Assembly (NCBI GenBank): GCA_027486405.1
Contig: JAIXPD010000002.1
Span: 1-41,868, forward strand
Direction of reading: 5' to 3'
Length of the DNA: 41,868 nt
Origin: Azospirillum sp.
GTDB lineage: Bacteria; Pseudomonadota; Alphaproteobacteria; Azospirillales; Azospirillaceae
Shown: in pieces, positions 27,251 to 36,308 of the stretch
Numbering within the stretch: the first letter of the stretch is position 1
Layout of the letters: the number at the start of each line of letters is the position of its first letter
Translations under genes and position numbers: made by a program
Notes under the pieces: model-generated
The model's database searches: none
Seen by the model: the letters and a program-made list of their open reading frames with translations, nothing else
Told to the model about the DNA's origin: nothing

Positions 27251-30200
27251 TCATTCCGCCGGGGTGGGGGCTGCGGGTGGGGCGGCCAGCGTGTGGCGGC
27301 CGCGTTTGCGACCCAGCGCCAGCTTTTCGAGCGTCAGATAGAGGACCGGCGTGGTGTAGAGCGTCAGCATCTGGCTGACCAGCAGCCCGCCCATGATCGC
27401 CACGCCCAGCGGGCGGCGCAGTTCGCCGCCGGTGCCGTAATCGAAGGCCAACGGGACCGCGCCCAGCAGGGCGGCCATGGTCGTCATCATGATCGGGCGG
27501 AAGCGGACGAGTGCCGCTTCGCGGATCGCCTCGAACGGTGGCAGACCGCGTTCGCGTTCGGCCTCCAGCGCGAAGTCGATCATCATGATCGCGTTCTTCT
27601 TCACGATGCCGATCAGCAGGATCAGGCCGATCATCGCCACGATGGACAGGTCGTACCCCGCCAAAATCAGCGCGATGAGCGCTCCCAACCCGGCGGACGG
27701 CAGGGTGGCGAGGATGGTCAACGGGTGGATCAGGCTTTCGTAAAGAATCCCCAACACGCCGTAGATGGTCAGCAACGCCGCCAAAATCAGGAAGGGTTGG
27801 CTGGATTGCGACTGCTCGAACGCCCTTGCGGTCCCCTGGAACCCGGCGCGGATGCTGGCGGGCATGCCGATGTCCTCCGCCGCCCGCGCGATGACGGCGG
27901 TGGCCTGCGACAGCGACACGCCGGGGGCAAGGTCAAAGGTGAGGTTGGCGACCGGAAAGCCGCTCTGGTGCTGGACGGAGGACGCCTGGTTGCCGATGAC
28001 GACGCTGGCGACGGTGGCCAGCGGAACAAGACCAGCGCGCCCCGGAACCATGATGGTCTTGAGCGCGTCCGGCCCCAACGCGTCCTTGGGCGCGACCTCC
28101 AACACGACCTTGTGCTGGTTCTGCGCCAGATACATGGTGGAGACCTGACGCTGGCCGAAGGCGTTGTAGAGGGTGGATTCCAGCGCGCTCAGCGACACGC
28201 CCAGGCGCGACGCCGCGTCGCGGTCCACCACCACATTGGCCTGAACCCCGCCGTTCTGGCGGTCGTTGGCGACGTCGATCAGCTCCGGCAGGGTGCGCAT
28301 CTTTTCCACCAGCCGGGGTGCCCACAGGTTCAGCGCGGTGATGTCGGTCGCTTGCAGGGAATAGACATACTGGCTGCGGCCCTGCCGCCCGCCGATGCGG
28401 ATGTCCTGCACCGGGGTGAGGAACAGTTGCACCCCCGGCACGCGGGCGGCGCGCTGGCGCAGGCGCGGCAGCAGAACGGACAGTTCCTCCCGCTGGGACC
28501 GTGGTTTCAGGGTGATGAAGACGCTGCCGGAAAAGGCCCCGCCCGGCCCGCCGCCGCCGATGGACGCCCCGACGCTCTCGATGGCGGGGTCGCCGGTCAA
28601 CGCCTCCTGCAAGGCGCGCTGGCGGGCGAGCATCGCCTGAAACGACACGTCGGGCGGCGGATCGGAAAAGCCGATCAGCATGCCGGTGTCCTGCTGCGGC
28701 ACGAAACCCTTGGGCACCTGCCCATAGAGCCAGACGCTGACCCCGGCCACCGCGACCGTCAGCACCAGCATGCTGCGCTGATGCTCCAGCACCCAGGTCA
28801 AGCCATCGGCGTAAAGGCCGAACAGGCGGTCGCCCAGCCAATCCAGCGCGCGGGCGATGCGGCCCGGCGGCTTGCGGTCGGCTTCGGCGTTCAACAGGTG
28901 GGCGCACATCATCGGTGTCAGCGTCAGCGACACCACGGCGGACACCAGGATGGCGACCGACAGCGTCACCGCGAATTCGCGGAACAGCCGCCCCATGATC
29001 CCGCCCATGAACAGGATGGGGATGAAGACGGCGACCAGCGACAGGCTGATCGACACCACGGTGAAGGCGACCTGCCGCGCGCCCTTGATCGCGGCGGTCA
29101 ACGGATCCTCGCCCGCCTCCAGACGACGGACGATGTTTTCGATCACGACGATGGCATCGTCCACCACGAAACCGACCGAGATGGTCAGCGCCATCAGGGA
29201 GAAATTGTCCAGGCTGTAGCCGATGGCCCACATCGCGGCAAAGGTCCCGGCCAGCGACAGCGGCACGGCGGTGGCCGGGATGATGGTGGCCCACAGCCGC
29301 CGCAGGAACAGCGCCATCACCATCACCACCATGGCCACGGTGACGGCCAGCGTCTTTTGCACGTCGGCCACCGACGCGCGGATCATCGGGGTGCGGTCGC
29401 TGCGGATGGCGATCTGCACGCTGGACGGCAGCCACCCGGCCAACACCGGCAGTTCGGCGCGGATGGCGTCCACCGTCTCCACCACGTTCGATCCGGTCTG
29501 CTTCATCACATTGACCAGAACGGCGCGCTGGTTGCCGTACCACGCGGCGGTCCGGCTGTTTTCCGGGGCCTCGATCACCTCCGCCACATCGCCCAGGCGG
29601 ATGGTGGCCCCGTTCTTTTCGGCGACGATCAGGTTGCGGTAGGCGTCGGCCCCGAACAGTTGGTCGCTGGCCCCGATGGACCAGCTTTCCGCCACCCCGT
29701 CGAAGCTGCCCTTGGGACCGTTGGCGTTGGCCCCGGCGATGGCGCTGCGGATGGCGTCCAGGCTGATGCCCATCGACGCGGCGGCGGCGGCGTTGGCGCG
29801 CACGCGCACGGCGGTTTTCTCCGCCCCGCTGATGGTGACTTGGCTGACGCCCTGGATCTGGCTCAACCGCTGGCCGATGACGGTTTCGGCCAGCGAAAAC
29901 ACCTCCCCCGGCGGCAGGCTGGCGGAGGTGACGGCCAGCACCATGATCGGCGCGTCGGACGGATTCATCCGGCGCAGGCGCGGCGGGTTGGGCAGGTCGG
30001 CGGGCAGATCGCCGCCCGCCGCGTTGATCGCCGCCTGCACATCGCGGGACGCGGATTCGATGTCGCGGCTCAGATCGAACTGGATGATGACGGCGGTGCT
30101 GCCCATCGTGCTGTTGGAGGTCAGCTCCGACACCCCGGCGATGCGGGCCAACCGCCGTTCCAGCGGCGTGGCGACCGACGCCGCCATGGTTTCCGGGCTG

Positions 30201-30361
30201 GCGCCGGGCAGGCTGGCGCTGACCACGATGGTGGGAAACTCCACCTGCGGCAGCGGGGCCACCGGCAGGAAGCGGTAGGCGACCAGACCGACTAGCAACA
30301 GCCCGATCATCAGCAGGGAGGTGCCGACCGGGCGGTGGATGAAGGGGGTGGACAGCGCCAT
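27251..30361 (-). CDS. mdtC: RND efflux transporter, MdtC/MuxC-like subunit
   Basis: A 1036-residue resistance-nodulation-division inner-membrane pump subunit driven by protons. It begins with the RND N-terminus FIHRPVGTSLLMIGLLLVGL. The paired proton-relay aspartates are in VGFVVDDAIVVIEN (membrane segment 4), and the lysine in GIVKKNAIMMIDF (segment 10). Two large periplasmic loops are complete. As the second of two RND genes after one membrane-fusion gene, it fits MdtABC/MuxABC, where two different RND proteins form a mixed trimer. It starts 6 bases after the stop of the first. No outer-membrane TolC-type gene is in the window. The substrate is unknown; drugs, bile salts or metals are typical. 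Confidence 0.9.
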   Translation of the reverse strand: MALSTPFIHRPVGTSLLMIGLLLVGLVAYRFLPVAPLPQVEFPTIVVSASLPGASPETMAASVATPLERRLARIAGVSELTSNSTMGSTAVIIQFDLSRDIESASRDVQAAINAAGGDLPADLPNPPRLRRMNPSDAPIMVLAVTSASLPPGEVFSLAETVIGQRLSQIQGVSQVTISGAEKTAVRVRANAAAAASMGISLDAIRSAIAGANANGPKGSFDGVAESWSIGASDQLFGADAYRNLIVAEKNGATIRLGDVAEVIEAPENSRTAAWYGNQRAVLVNVMKQTGSNVVETVDAIRAELPVLAGWLPSSVQIAIRSDRTPMIRASVADVQKTLAVTVAMVVMVMALFLRRLWATIIPATAVPLSLAGTFAAMWAIGYSLDNFSLMALTISVGFVVDDAIVVIENIVRRLEAGEDPLTAAIKGARQVAFTVVSISLSLVAVFIPILFMGGIMGRLFREFAVTLSVAILVSAVVSLTLTPMMCAHLLNAEADRKPPGRIARALDWLGDRLFGLYADGLTWVLEHQRSMLVLTVAVAGVSVWLYGQVPKGFVPQQDTGMLIGFSDPPPDVSFQAMLARQRALQEALTGDPAIESVGASIGGGGPGGAFSGSVFITLKPRSQREELSVLLPRLRQRAARVPGVQLFLTPVQDIRIGGRQGRSQYVYSLQATDITALNLWAPRLVEKMRTLPELIDVANDRQNGGVQANVVVDRDAASRLGVSLSALESTLYNAFGQRQVSTMYLAQNQHKVVLEVAPKDALGPDALKTIMVPGRAGLVPLATVASVVIGNQASSVQHQSGFPVANLTFDLAPGVSLSQATAVIARAAEDIGMPASIRAGFQGTARAFEQSQSSQPFLILAALLTIYGVLGILYESLIHPLTILATLPSAGLGALIALILAGYDLSIVAMIGLILLIGIVKKNAIMMIDFALEAERERGLPPFEAIREAALVRFRPIMMTTMAALLGAVPLAFDYGTGGELRRPLGVAIMGGLLVSQMLTLYTTPVLYLTLEKLALGRKRGRHTLAAPPAAPTPAE

Positions 30362-30367
30362 GGCCGC

Positions 30368-33300
30368 TTACTCCGCCGCCGCCCGGTCGGGGATGGCCCC
30401 GGCGGAGGGCGCGGCGGCCTTGCGGGACGGGCGCAGGAAACGCCCCAGCCGGTCCATGTAAAGATAGACCACCGGCGTGGTGTAGAGCGTCAGGATCTGG
30501 CTGATGAGCAGACCGCCGACGATGGCGATGCCCAACGGGCGGCGCAGTTCCGACCCGGTCCCATGCTCCAGCGCCAACGGCAGCGCGCCCAGCAGGGCGG
30601 CCATGGTCGTCATCATGATCGGGCGGAAACGCAGGAGCGACGCCTCGTAGATCGATCGTTCGGGCGGCAGGCCGCGTTCGCGTTCGGCCTCCAGCGCGAA
30701 GTCGATCATCATGATGGCGTTCTTCTTGACGATGCCGATCAGCAGAACGATGCCGATCAGCGCGATCAAGGACAGGTCATGCCCGGTCGCCATCAGGGCC
30801 AGGATCGCCCCGACCCCGGCGGACGGCAGGGTGGACAGGATGGTGATCGGATGGATGGTGCTCTCGTACAGCACGCCCAAGACGATGTAGACGGCGACCA
30901 CCGCCGCCAGGATCAGCCAGGGCTGGCTGTCCAGCGAGGCGCGGAACTCGGCGGCGGTCCCGGCAAAGCGCGCGGTGGCGGTGTCGGGCATGCCGATGCT
31001 GGCGCGCGCCTGTTGGATCGCCGCCACCGCGTCGCCCAGCGCCACGCCGGGGGCGAGGTTGAACGACAGGGTGACGGAGGGGAATTGCCCCTGGTGGGTG
31101 ATGACCAGCGGGGCGGTGGTGCGCGTGACCTTCACCAGCGCATCGAGCGGGACCACCCCGCCGCCGGTGGCGCGGACATAGAGCTTGGACAGCGACACCG
31201 GATCCATCTGGAAGGACGGTTCGACCTCCAAAATCACCCGGTATTGGTTGGTCTGGGTGTAGATGGTGGAAACCTGCCGCTGACCGAAGGCATCGTACAG
31301 CGTGTCGTCGATGGCCTGGGGCAGCACATGCAGGCGCGAGGCGGCGTCCCGGTCGATGGTCAGATAGACTTGCAGGCCATAGGGCTGCTGGTCGGTCGCC
31401 ACGTCGGTCAATTCGGCGCGCGCGCGCAAGGCGGCCAGCAGGCGCGGCGTCCAGTTGTTCAACTCCTGCGGGTCGGCGTCCTGCAAGACATACTGGTATT
31501 GGGTGCGGCTGACCCGGCTGTCGATCTGCACATCCTGCGCGGCCTGCATGAACAGCGAGATGCCCGACGCGTCCGCCGTGGCCGCGCGCAGCCGGGCGAT
31601 GATCTCCTCGGCCGAGGCGTTGCGCTGGTCGCGCGGCTTCAGCGCGATGGTCAGACTGCCGCTGTTGGTGGTGGCGTTGACCGATCCGGTGCCAACGAAG
31701 CTTGCCACCGCCGCCACGTCGGGGTCCTGGCGCACGATCTCGGCGATCGCCCGTTGCCGCTCGCTCATCGCCTTGACGGAGATGGAGGGTGCCGCCTCCG
31801 TCACGCCCAGGATGACGCCGGTGTCCTGCTGGGGCAGAAAGCCTTTCGGAACCACGTCGTACAGCCACAGGGTGGCGACCAGCGTGGCGATGGTGACGGC
31901 CAGCGTCAGCGGCTGGTGGCGCAAGACCACGCGCAGCGACGCGCCATACCCACGCAGCAGCGCGTCGAACAGCCGTTCGCTCCAGCGGAACATGGCGTTT
32001 TGCGGCTCCTCCCCCTGCGGTTTCAGCAGGCGGGCGCACATCATCGGCGTCAGCGTCAGCGAAATCACCGCCGACACCAGAACGGCGATGGACAGCGTGA
32101 TGGCGAATTCACGGAACAGCCGCCCGACCACCCCGCTCATGAACAGCAGCGGGATGAAGACGGCGATCAGCGACAAGGTCAGCGAGACGACGGTGAAACC
32201 GATCTCGCGCGCGCCGGTCAAGGCCGCCTGCATCGGGGATTTTCCTTCCTCGATGTGGCGGACGATGTTTTCGATCATGACGATGGCGTCGTCGACGACG
32301 AAGCCGGACGCAATGGTCAGCGCCATCAGCGACAGATTGTCGAGGCTGAAGCCACACAGCGCCATGATGCCGAAGGTGCCGATCAGCGACAGCGGCAGGG
32401 CGGCGGCGGGGATGACGGTGGCCCACGCCTTGCGCAGGAACAGGAAGATGACCAGCACGACCAGACCGGCGGTCAGAACCAGCGTCTTTTGCACATCGGC
32501 GACGGAAGCGCGGATGGTCTCCGTCCGGTCGGTCAGCACCGCCATGGTGATCTGCGGCGGCAGGGCGGCTTGCAGCGACGGCAGCAGGGCGCGGATGCGG
32601 TCCACCGTGTCGATGATGTTGGCGCCGGGCTGACGCTGGATGGTCAGCAGCACCGCCGGTTTGCCGTCGTGCCACGCCGCCAGCCGGGTGTTTTCCACCG
32701 AATCCACCACCGCGCCGATGTCCGACAACCGCACCGGCCCGCCATTCTTGTAGGCGACGATGATCGGGCGGTAGGCAGCGGCGTTTTCGATCTGGTCGTT
32801 GACGCCGATGGCCCAGCTTTGGCGTGGCCCGTCGAAGCTGCCCTTGGGCGCGTTGACGTTGGCCTGGGTGATGGTGCTGCGCACATCCTCCAGCGTCAGA
32901 CCCAACCCGGCCACCGCGCCGGGGTTGACCTGCACCCGCACCGCCGGGCGCAAGCCGCCCTCGATCCCGACATAGCCGACGCCATCGACCTGCGACAGCT
33001 TTTGCGCCAGCAGCGTGTCGGCGGCGTCGCTGATGGTTTCCATCCGCAGGCTGTCGGCGCTGAGCGCCAGCACCATCACCGGGGTGTCGGCGGGGTTGAC
33101 CTTGTCGTAGACGGGCGGATTCGGTAGCCCCTTGGGCAAACCACCCGCCGCCGCGCTGATCGCCGACTGCACGTCCTGCGCCGCCGCGTCGATGTCGCGC
33201 GTCAGGTTGAATTGCAGGGTGATCGTGGACAGGCCGAAGGAACTGGTCGAAATCATCGACCCGATCCCGGCGATCTGCCCCAACTGGCGTTCCAGCGGGG

Positions 33301-33493
33301 CCGTGACCGAGGAGGCGATGACCTCCGGTGACGCCCCCGGCAATTGGGTGGTGACGCGCACCGTCGGGAAATCGACCGTCGGCAGCGACGAGATGGGCAG
33401 GGCGCTGTAGCCCAGCAGCCCCAGCAGCACCACCGCCATCATCAGAAGGCCGGTGGCGACCGGGCGCAGGATGAAGGGGGCCGACAGGTTCAT
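30368..33493 (-). CDS. mdtB: RND efflux transporter, MdtB/MuxB-like subunit
   Basis: A 1041-residue RND pump subunit paired with the next gene. It has the RND start FILRPVATGLLMMAVVLLGL, the proton-relay DD in SGFVVDDAIVMIEN, the GREIGFTVVSLTLSLIAVFIPLLF-type segment 5 region, and the lysine in GIVKKNAIMMIDF. First position after the membrane-fusion gene is the MdtB place in MdtABC operons. Its ATG overlaps the stop of the membrane-fusion gene by 4 bases. The two RND proteins share the same fold but differ throughout, so this is an old pair and not a recent duplication. The C-terminal tail is cytoplasmic and Ala-rich. Confidence 0.9.
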   Translation of the reverse strand: MNLSAPFILRPVATGLLMMAVVLLGLLGYSALPISSLPTVDFPTVRVTTQLPGASPEVIASSVTAPLERQLGQIAGIGSMISTSSFGLSTITLQFNLTRDIDAAAQDVQSAISAAAGGLPKGLPNPPVYDKVNPADTPVMVLALSADSLRMETISDAADTLLAQKLSQVDGVGYVGIEGGLRPAVRVQVNPGAVAGLGLTLEDVRSTITQANVNAPKGSFDGPRQSWAIGVNDQIENAAAYRPIIVAYKNGGPVRLSDIGAVVDSVENTRLAAWHDGKPAVLLTIQRQPGANIIDTVDRIRALLPSLQAALPPQITMAVLTDRTETIRASVADVQKTLVLTAGLVVLVIFLFLRKAWATVIPAAALPLSLIGTFGIMALCGFSLDNLSLMALTIASGFVVDDAIVMIENIVRHIEEGKSPMQAALTGAREIGFTVVSLTLSLIAVFIPLLFMSGVVGRLFREFAITLSIAVLVSAVISLTLTPMMCARLLKPQGEEPQNAMFRWSERLFDALLRGYGASLRVVLRHQPLTLAVTIATLVATLWLYDVVPKGFLPQQDTGVILGVTEAAPSISVKAMSERQRAIAEIVRQDPDVAAVASFVGTGSVNATTNSGSLTIALKPRDQRNASAEEIIARLRAATADASGISLFMQAAQDVQIDSRVSRTQYQYVLQDADPQELNNWTPRLLAALRARAELTDVATDQQPYGLQVYLTIDRDAASRLHVLPQAIDDTLYDAFGQRQVSTIYTQTNQYRVILEVEPSFQMDPVSLSKLYVRATGGGVVPLDALVKVTRTTAPLVITHQGQFPSVTLSFNLAPGVALGDAVAAIQQARASIGMPDTATARFAGTAAEFRASLDSQPWLILAAVVAVYIVLGVLYESTIHPITILSTLPSAGVGAILALMATGHDLSLIALIGIVLLIGIVKKNAIMMIDFALEAERERGLPPERSIYEASLLRFRPIMMTTMAALLGALPLALEHGTGSELRRPLGIAIVGGLLISQILTLYTTPVVYLYMDRLGRFLRPSRKAAAPSAGAIPDRAAAE

Positions 33494-34935
33494 GACGGTT
33501 CCCGCGCCGGACGGGGTTGCGCGGCGCTGTTGCTGGCCGGGCCGCCCGGACCCGCCTCCGGCGGCGGTGCGCCGTCGGTGGGCGGCGGGCGGCGGCGCGG
33601 CGCGTCGGGATTGTTGGGGTCGCGCGGCGCGCGCTCACGCGGGCGCTCGCCGCTGGCGGCGGTTGGGGCAGCGGGAGCGGCGGCGTTGGGCAGGGCGGAG
33701 CCGGTCGGGGGGTCCGTTGGTGACGCCCCGCGCGGCGGCGGATCGACCAGACGGACGCGCGAGCCGGGTTGCAGGCGGTATTGGCCATCGACAACCACCC
33801 GCTCGCCGGGAGTCAGTCCCTCGTCGATGATCGCCTTGTTCTCCTCCAGCCGAGCCACCGTGATCGGGCGCTGTTCGACGGTCTGGTCGTCCTTGATGAC
33901 GTAGGCGAAGGTTCCCTGCGGGCCGCGCTGCACCACGGTTCCGGGCACGGTGGTCGCCCCGCGCCGGACGGACGCCAGCAGACGGACGTTGACGAAACCG
34001 CCGGGCCACAGCCGTTGCGGGTCGTTGGGCAGGGTGGCCTTCAGCCGGATGGTTCCGGTCCCGGTGTCGATCATGTTGTCGATCACCGCCAGCGTCCCCG
34101 TCCCCAACACGGTCTTGCCCTCGCGGTCCAGCGCCTGCACGGTCACGTCGCCGCGCGTCTGGGCGTCCACAATGGCGGGCAGCAGCTTTTCCGGCAGGGT
34201 GAAAACGACGGCGATGGGCTGCACCTGGGTGATGGTGACAAGGCCGCTCTGGTCGCTCGACCGCACCATGTTGCCCTGGTCGAGGGAGCGCAGGCCGATC
34301 CGCCCGCTGATCGGCGCGGTGATGGTGGTGTAGTTCAACTGGACCCGCACGGCCTCGATCGCCGCGTCGTCGGCGCGCAGTTGCGCCTCATACTGCGTGA
34401 CCTGGGCGCGCTGGGTGTCCACCGTCTGTTTGGCCGCAAACTCCCGCAGGCTGAGGTTGCGTTCCAGATCGCGGCGGGCGTTGGCGAGCAGCGCCTCGTC
34501 CTGCGCCTTTTTCGCCAAGGCTTGCGCCAATTGGGCCTGAAGCGGGCGGGAATCGATCACCGCCAGCACATCGCCCGCCTTGACGATCTGTCCCTCGCGC
34601 AGGTCGAGCCGTTGCAGCTCGCCATCCACCCGCGCGCGCACGGTGACGCTGTTGAAGGCCTGGGCGGTGCCGATGCCGTCGAACCAGATCGGCACATCCT
34701 CCCGCGCCACCGTGCCGGCCTGCACCGCGACGACGGAGTTGCGCGCGCCGGGGCCGCCGCCGGGAGGGCCACCCGGCCCCGGGGGCGGACCACCCGGCCC
34801 ACCCGGAGGAGGGCCGCCGGGCGCGCCGGTCGAGGTCCCCGGATGAACCAGCTTGTCCCGCACGGCGTAGCCGACGCCGCCCACCAACCCGGCCAACACA
34901 AGGCCGGTGATGACCGGCTTCCAACGCATACCCAT
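33490..34935 (-). CDS. mdtA: Periplasmic membrane-fusion protein of the RND pump, MdtA-like
   Basis: A 481-residue adaptor that joins the inner-membrane pump to an outer-membrane channel. One N-terminal membrane anchor (about 7-25) is followed by a Gly/Pro-rich linker (about 38-68), the lipoyl halves with VDGELQRLDLREGQIVKAGD, a coiled-coil hairpin with a DTQRAQVTQYEAQL segment, a YTTITAPISGRIGLR segment, a beta-barrel with DPQRLWPGGFVNVRL, and a late LTPGERVVVDGQYRLQPG. After that comes a disordered 75-residue Pro/Arg/Ala tail not usual in the family. Start at 34935 has CAGGA upstream. It is the first gene of the pump operon. Confidence 0.88.
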   Translation of the reverse strand: MGMRWKPVITGLVLAGLVGGVGYAVRDKLVHPGTSTGAPGGPPPGGPGGPPPGPGGPPGGGPGARNSVVAVQAGTVAREDVPIWFDGIGTAQAFNSVTVRARVDGELQRLDLREGQIVKAGDVLAVIDSRPLQAQLAQALAKKAQDEALLANARRDLERNLSLREFAAKQTVDTQRAQVTQYEAQLRADDAAIEAVRVQLNYTTITAPISGRIGLRSLDQGNMVRSSDQSGLVTITQVQPIAVVFTLPEKLLPAIVDAQTRGDVTVQALDREGKTVLGTGTLAVIDNMIDTGTGTIRLKATLPNDPQRLWPGGFVNVRLLASVRRGATTVPGTVVQRGPQGTFAYVIKDDQTVEQRPITVARLEENKAIIDEGLTPGERVVVDGQYRLQPGSRVRLVDPPPRGASPTDPPTGSALPNAAAPAAPTAASGERPRERAPRDPNNPDAPRRRPPPTDGAPPPEAGPGGPASNSAAQPRPAREPS

Positions 34936-35022
34936 GATCGTCCTGACCGTCGCCCGAGAATCTCAACACACAAGAGACCCATGATACGGGCGAAAGCGCG
35001 GCACTCGTCGGTCGGGCGGGTG

Positions 35023-36291
35023 TTATTTTTCGGTGGCTGGGATGTTTTCGGTCGAGGGCGTGTCTGGCGGAACGCTCAGCGCCGTGTCCGGGACCGTTTC
35101 CGGCGGCGGGGCGGGCGGCAGCAGGGCGTGGGCCAGCCGCAAGCCCACATCGTCGCGACCGTTCTCGTCACCGTTCAGGATCAGCAGGATCGTCCGGTCG
35201 GCCTCGGGATAGTGCCAGGCCTCGCAACGGAAGCCGCCCAGACGGCCGGGATGGCCCAGCTTTTTCCCCCAATCGCTGTCCTCCACCACCAGACCATAGC
35301 CATAGCCCTCGTCGTTCTCCTCCCCGGCGCGGTCCTCCACCATCGCCGCCAGGGTTTCCGGGCGCAAAAGGCGGCCGGGTTGGCGGAACAGCGCGGTCAT
35401 GAAGCGATCCAGATCGGTGATGGTCGTCGTCACCGGGGCGTCGCCCAACGGGCTTGAATAGGCGTAGGCGCTGGAATCCACACGCGGACGGCCCTTCTTG
35501 ACCGCCGCCTGATAGCCATGGGCAAGGTTGGCCTCGTTCAGCGCCGCCCCCAACGTGGTGGCGGTCATGCCCGCAGGGCGGAAAATGCGGGCGTTCAGGG
35601 ACTCGGCCAGCGACCGCCGGTCGATCTGTTCGATGATGCGGCCCAACAGCAGGAAATTGGTGTTGGAATAGGCGTATTGGCCGGGCGTGGTCGGGTTGCC
35701 GCAAGGCGATCGGGTCAACGCCTCCTCCACCGTCCAACGCGGGCTGGGGTGGCGGAGTACCGGCGTCTTGGCGTTGCGCAGGCAATCGGGGATGCCCGAC
35801 CGTTGGCTGAGCAGGTCGCCCACCGTCGCCGTGGCGATGTGGGGCAGGCGGGCCGCCCCCGGCAAACCGATCAGGGGCATCACCGGGCTGTCGAGCGCCA
35901 GTTTCCCTTCCTCCACCAACTGCAACACCGCAACCGCCGTCATCATCTTGCCGGTGGAGGCGATGTGGAAACGGGTGTCGGGACGGACCGGGCGCGGCTT
36001 GGCAGCGGGGTTTTTGGGCAGTTCCGCCAGCCCGGCGGCGGCGATCTGCGGCGGCCCGTCCGGACCGGACAACAGCAACACCCCGCCCGGCGCGCCGTAG
36101 CGCCGGAGTTGGGCGGCCAGCGTCTCGTCCAACTGGGCTTGCGTCACGGCTGGCGCGACCGGGTTCACCAGCGGGGGTGGCGCGGGCAGAGCGGTCTGGG
36201 CGTGCGCCGGGTGGGCGCATTGGACCAACGCAGCGACGCTCAACGCCAGAACACCGGGGCAACGCCCGCCGAAACGCGGCAAACGACTCAC
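35023..36291 (-). CDS. Secreted serine hydrolase, class C beta-lactamase / DD-peptidase fold
   Basis: A 422-residue exported protein. The GTG at 36291 follows GGAGG by 5 bases and gives a clear signal peptide (FGGRCPGVLALSVAALVQCAHPAHAQ region), cleaved near AHA-QT. The catalytic motifs of the penicillin-recognising fold are present: SxxK as Ser112-Thr-Gly-Lys115, and YxN as Tyr208-Ser-Asn210; HPGRLGG near the C-terminus replaces KTG. Such proteins are usually esterases, DD-peptidases or D-amino-acid amidases and are only rarely true beta-lactamases. The stop of the DedA/ATP-grasp gene lies 17 bases upstream, so they are probably one operon. The C-terminal 40 residues are Pro/Thr-rich. Confidence 0.83.
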   Translation of the reverse strand: MSRLPRFGGRCPGVLALSVAALVQCAHPAHAQTALPAPPPLVNPVAPAVTQAQLDETLAAQLRRYGAPGGVLLLSGPDGPPQIAAAGLAELPKNPAAKPRPVRPDTRFHIASTGKMMTAVAVLQLVEEGKLALDSPVMPLIGLPGAARLPHIATATVGDLLSQRSGIPDCLRNAKTPVLRHPSPRWTVEEALTRSPCGNPTTPGQYAYSNTNFLLLGRIIEQIDRRSLAESLNARIFRPAGMTATTLGAALNEANLAHGYQAAVKKGRPRVDSSAYAYSSPLGDAPVTTTITDLDRFMTALFRQPGRLLRPETLAAMVEDRAGEENDEGYGYGLVVEDSDWGKKLGHPGRLGGFRCEAWHYPEADRTILLILNGDENGRDDVGLRLAHALLPPAPPPETVPDTALSVPPDTPSTENIPATEK

Positions 36292-36308
36292 GCCACCCTC
36301 CGGCCGCG

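Noticed and set aside
26828..33127. Very long plus-strand frames (1155 and 930 codons) opposite the efflux pump genes
   Set aside because: Low-complexity His/Gln/Arg/Asp translations typical of shadow frames; the minus-strand RND proteins are intact and well conserved.
35023..36291. Calling the serine hydrolase an antibiotic-resistance beta-lactamase
   Set aside because: SxxK and YxN are shared by esterases and DD-peptidases, the KTG element is replaced, and no ampR-like regulator is adjacent.
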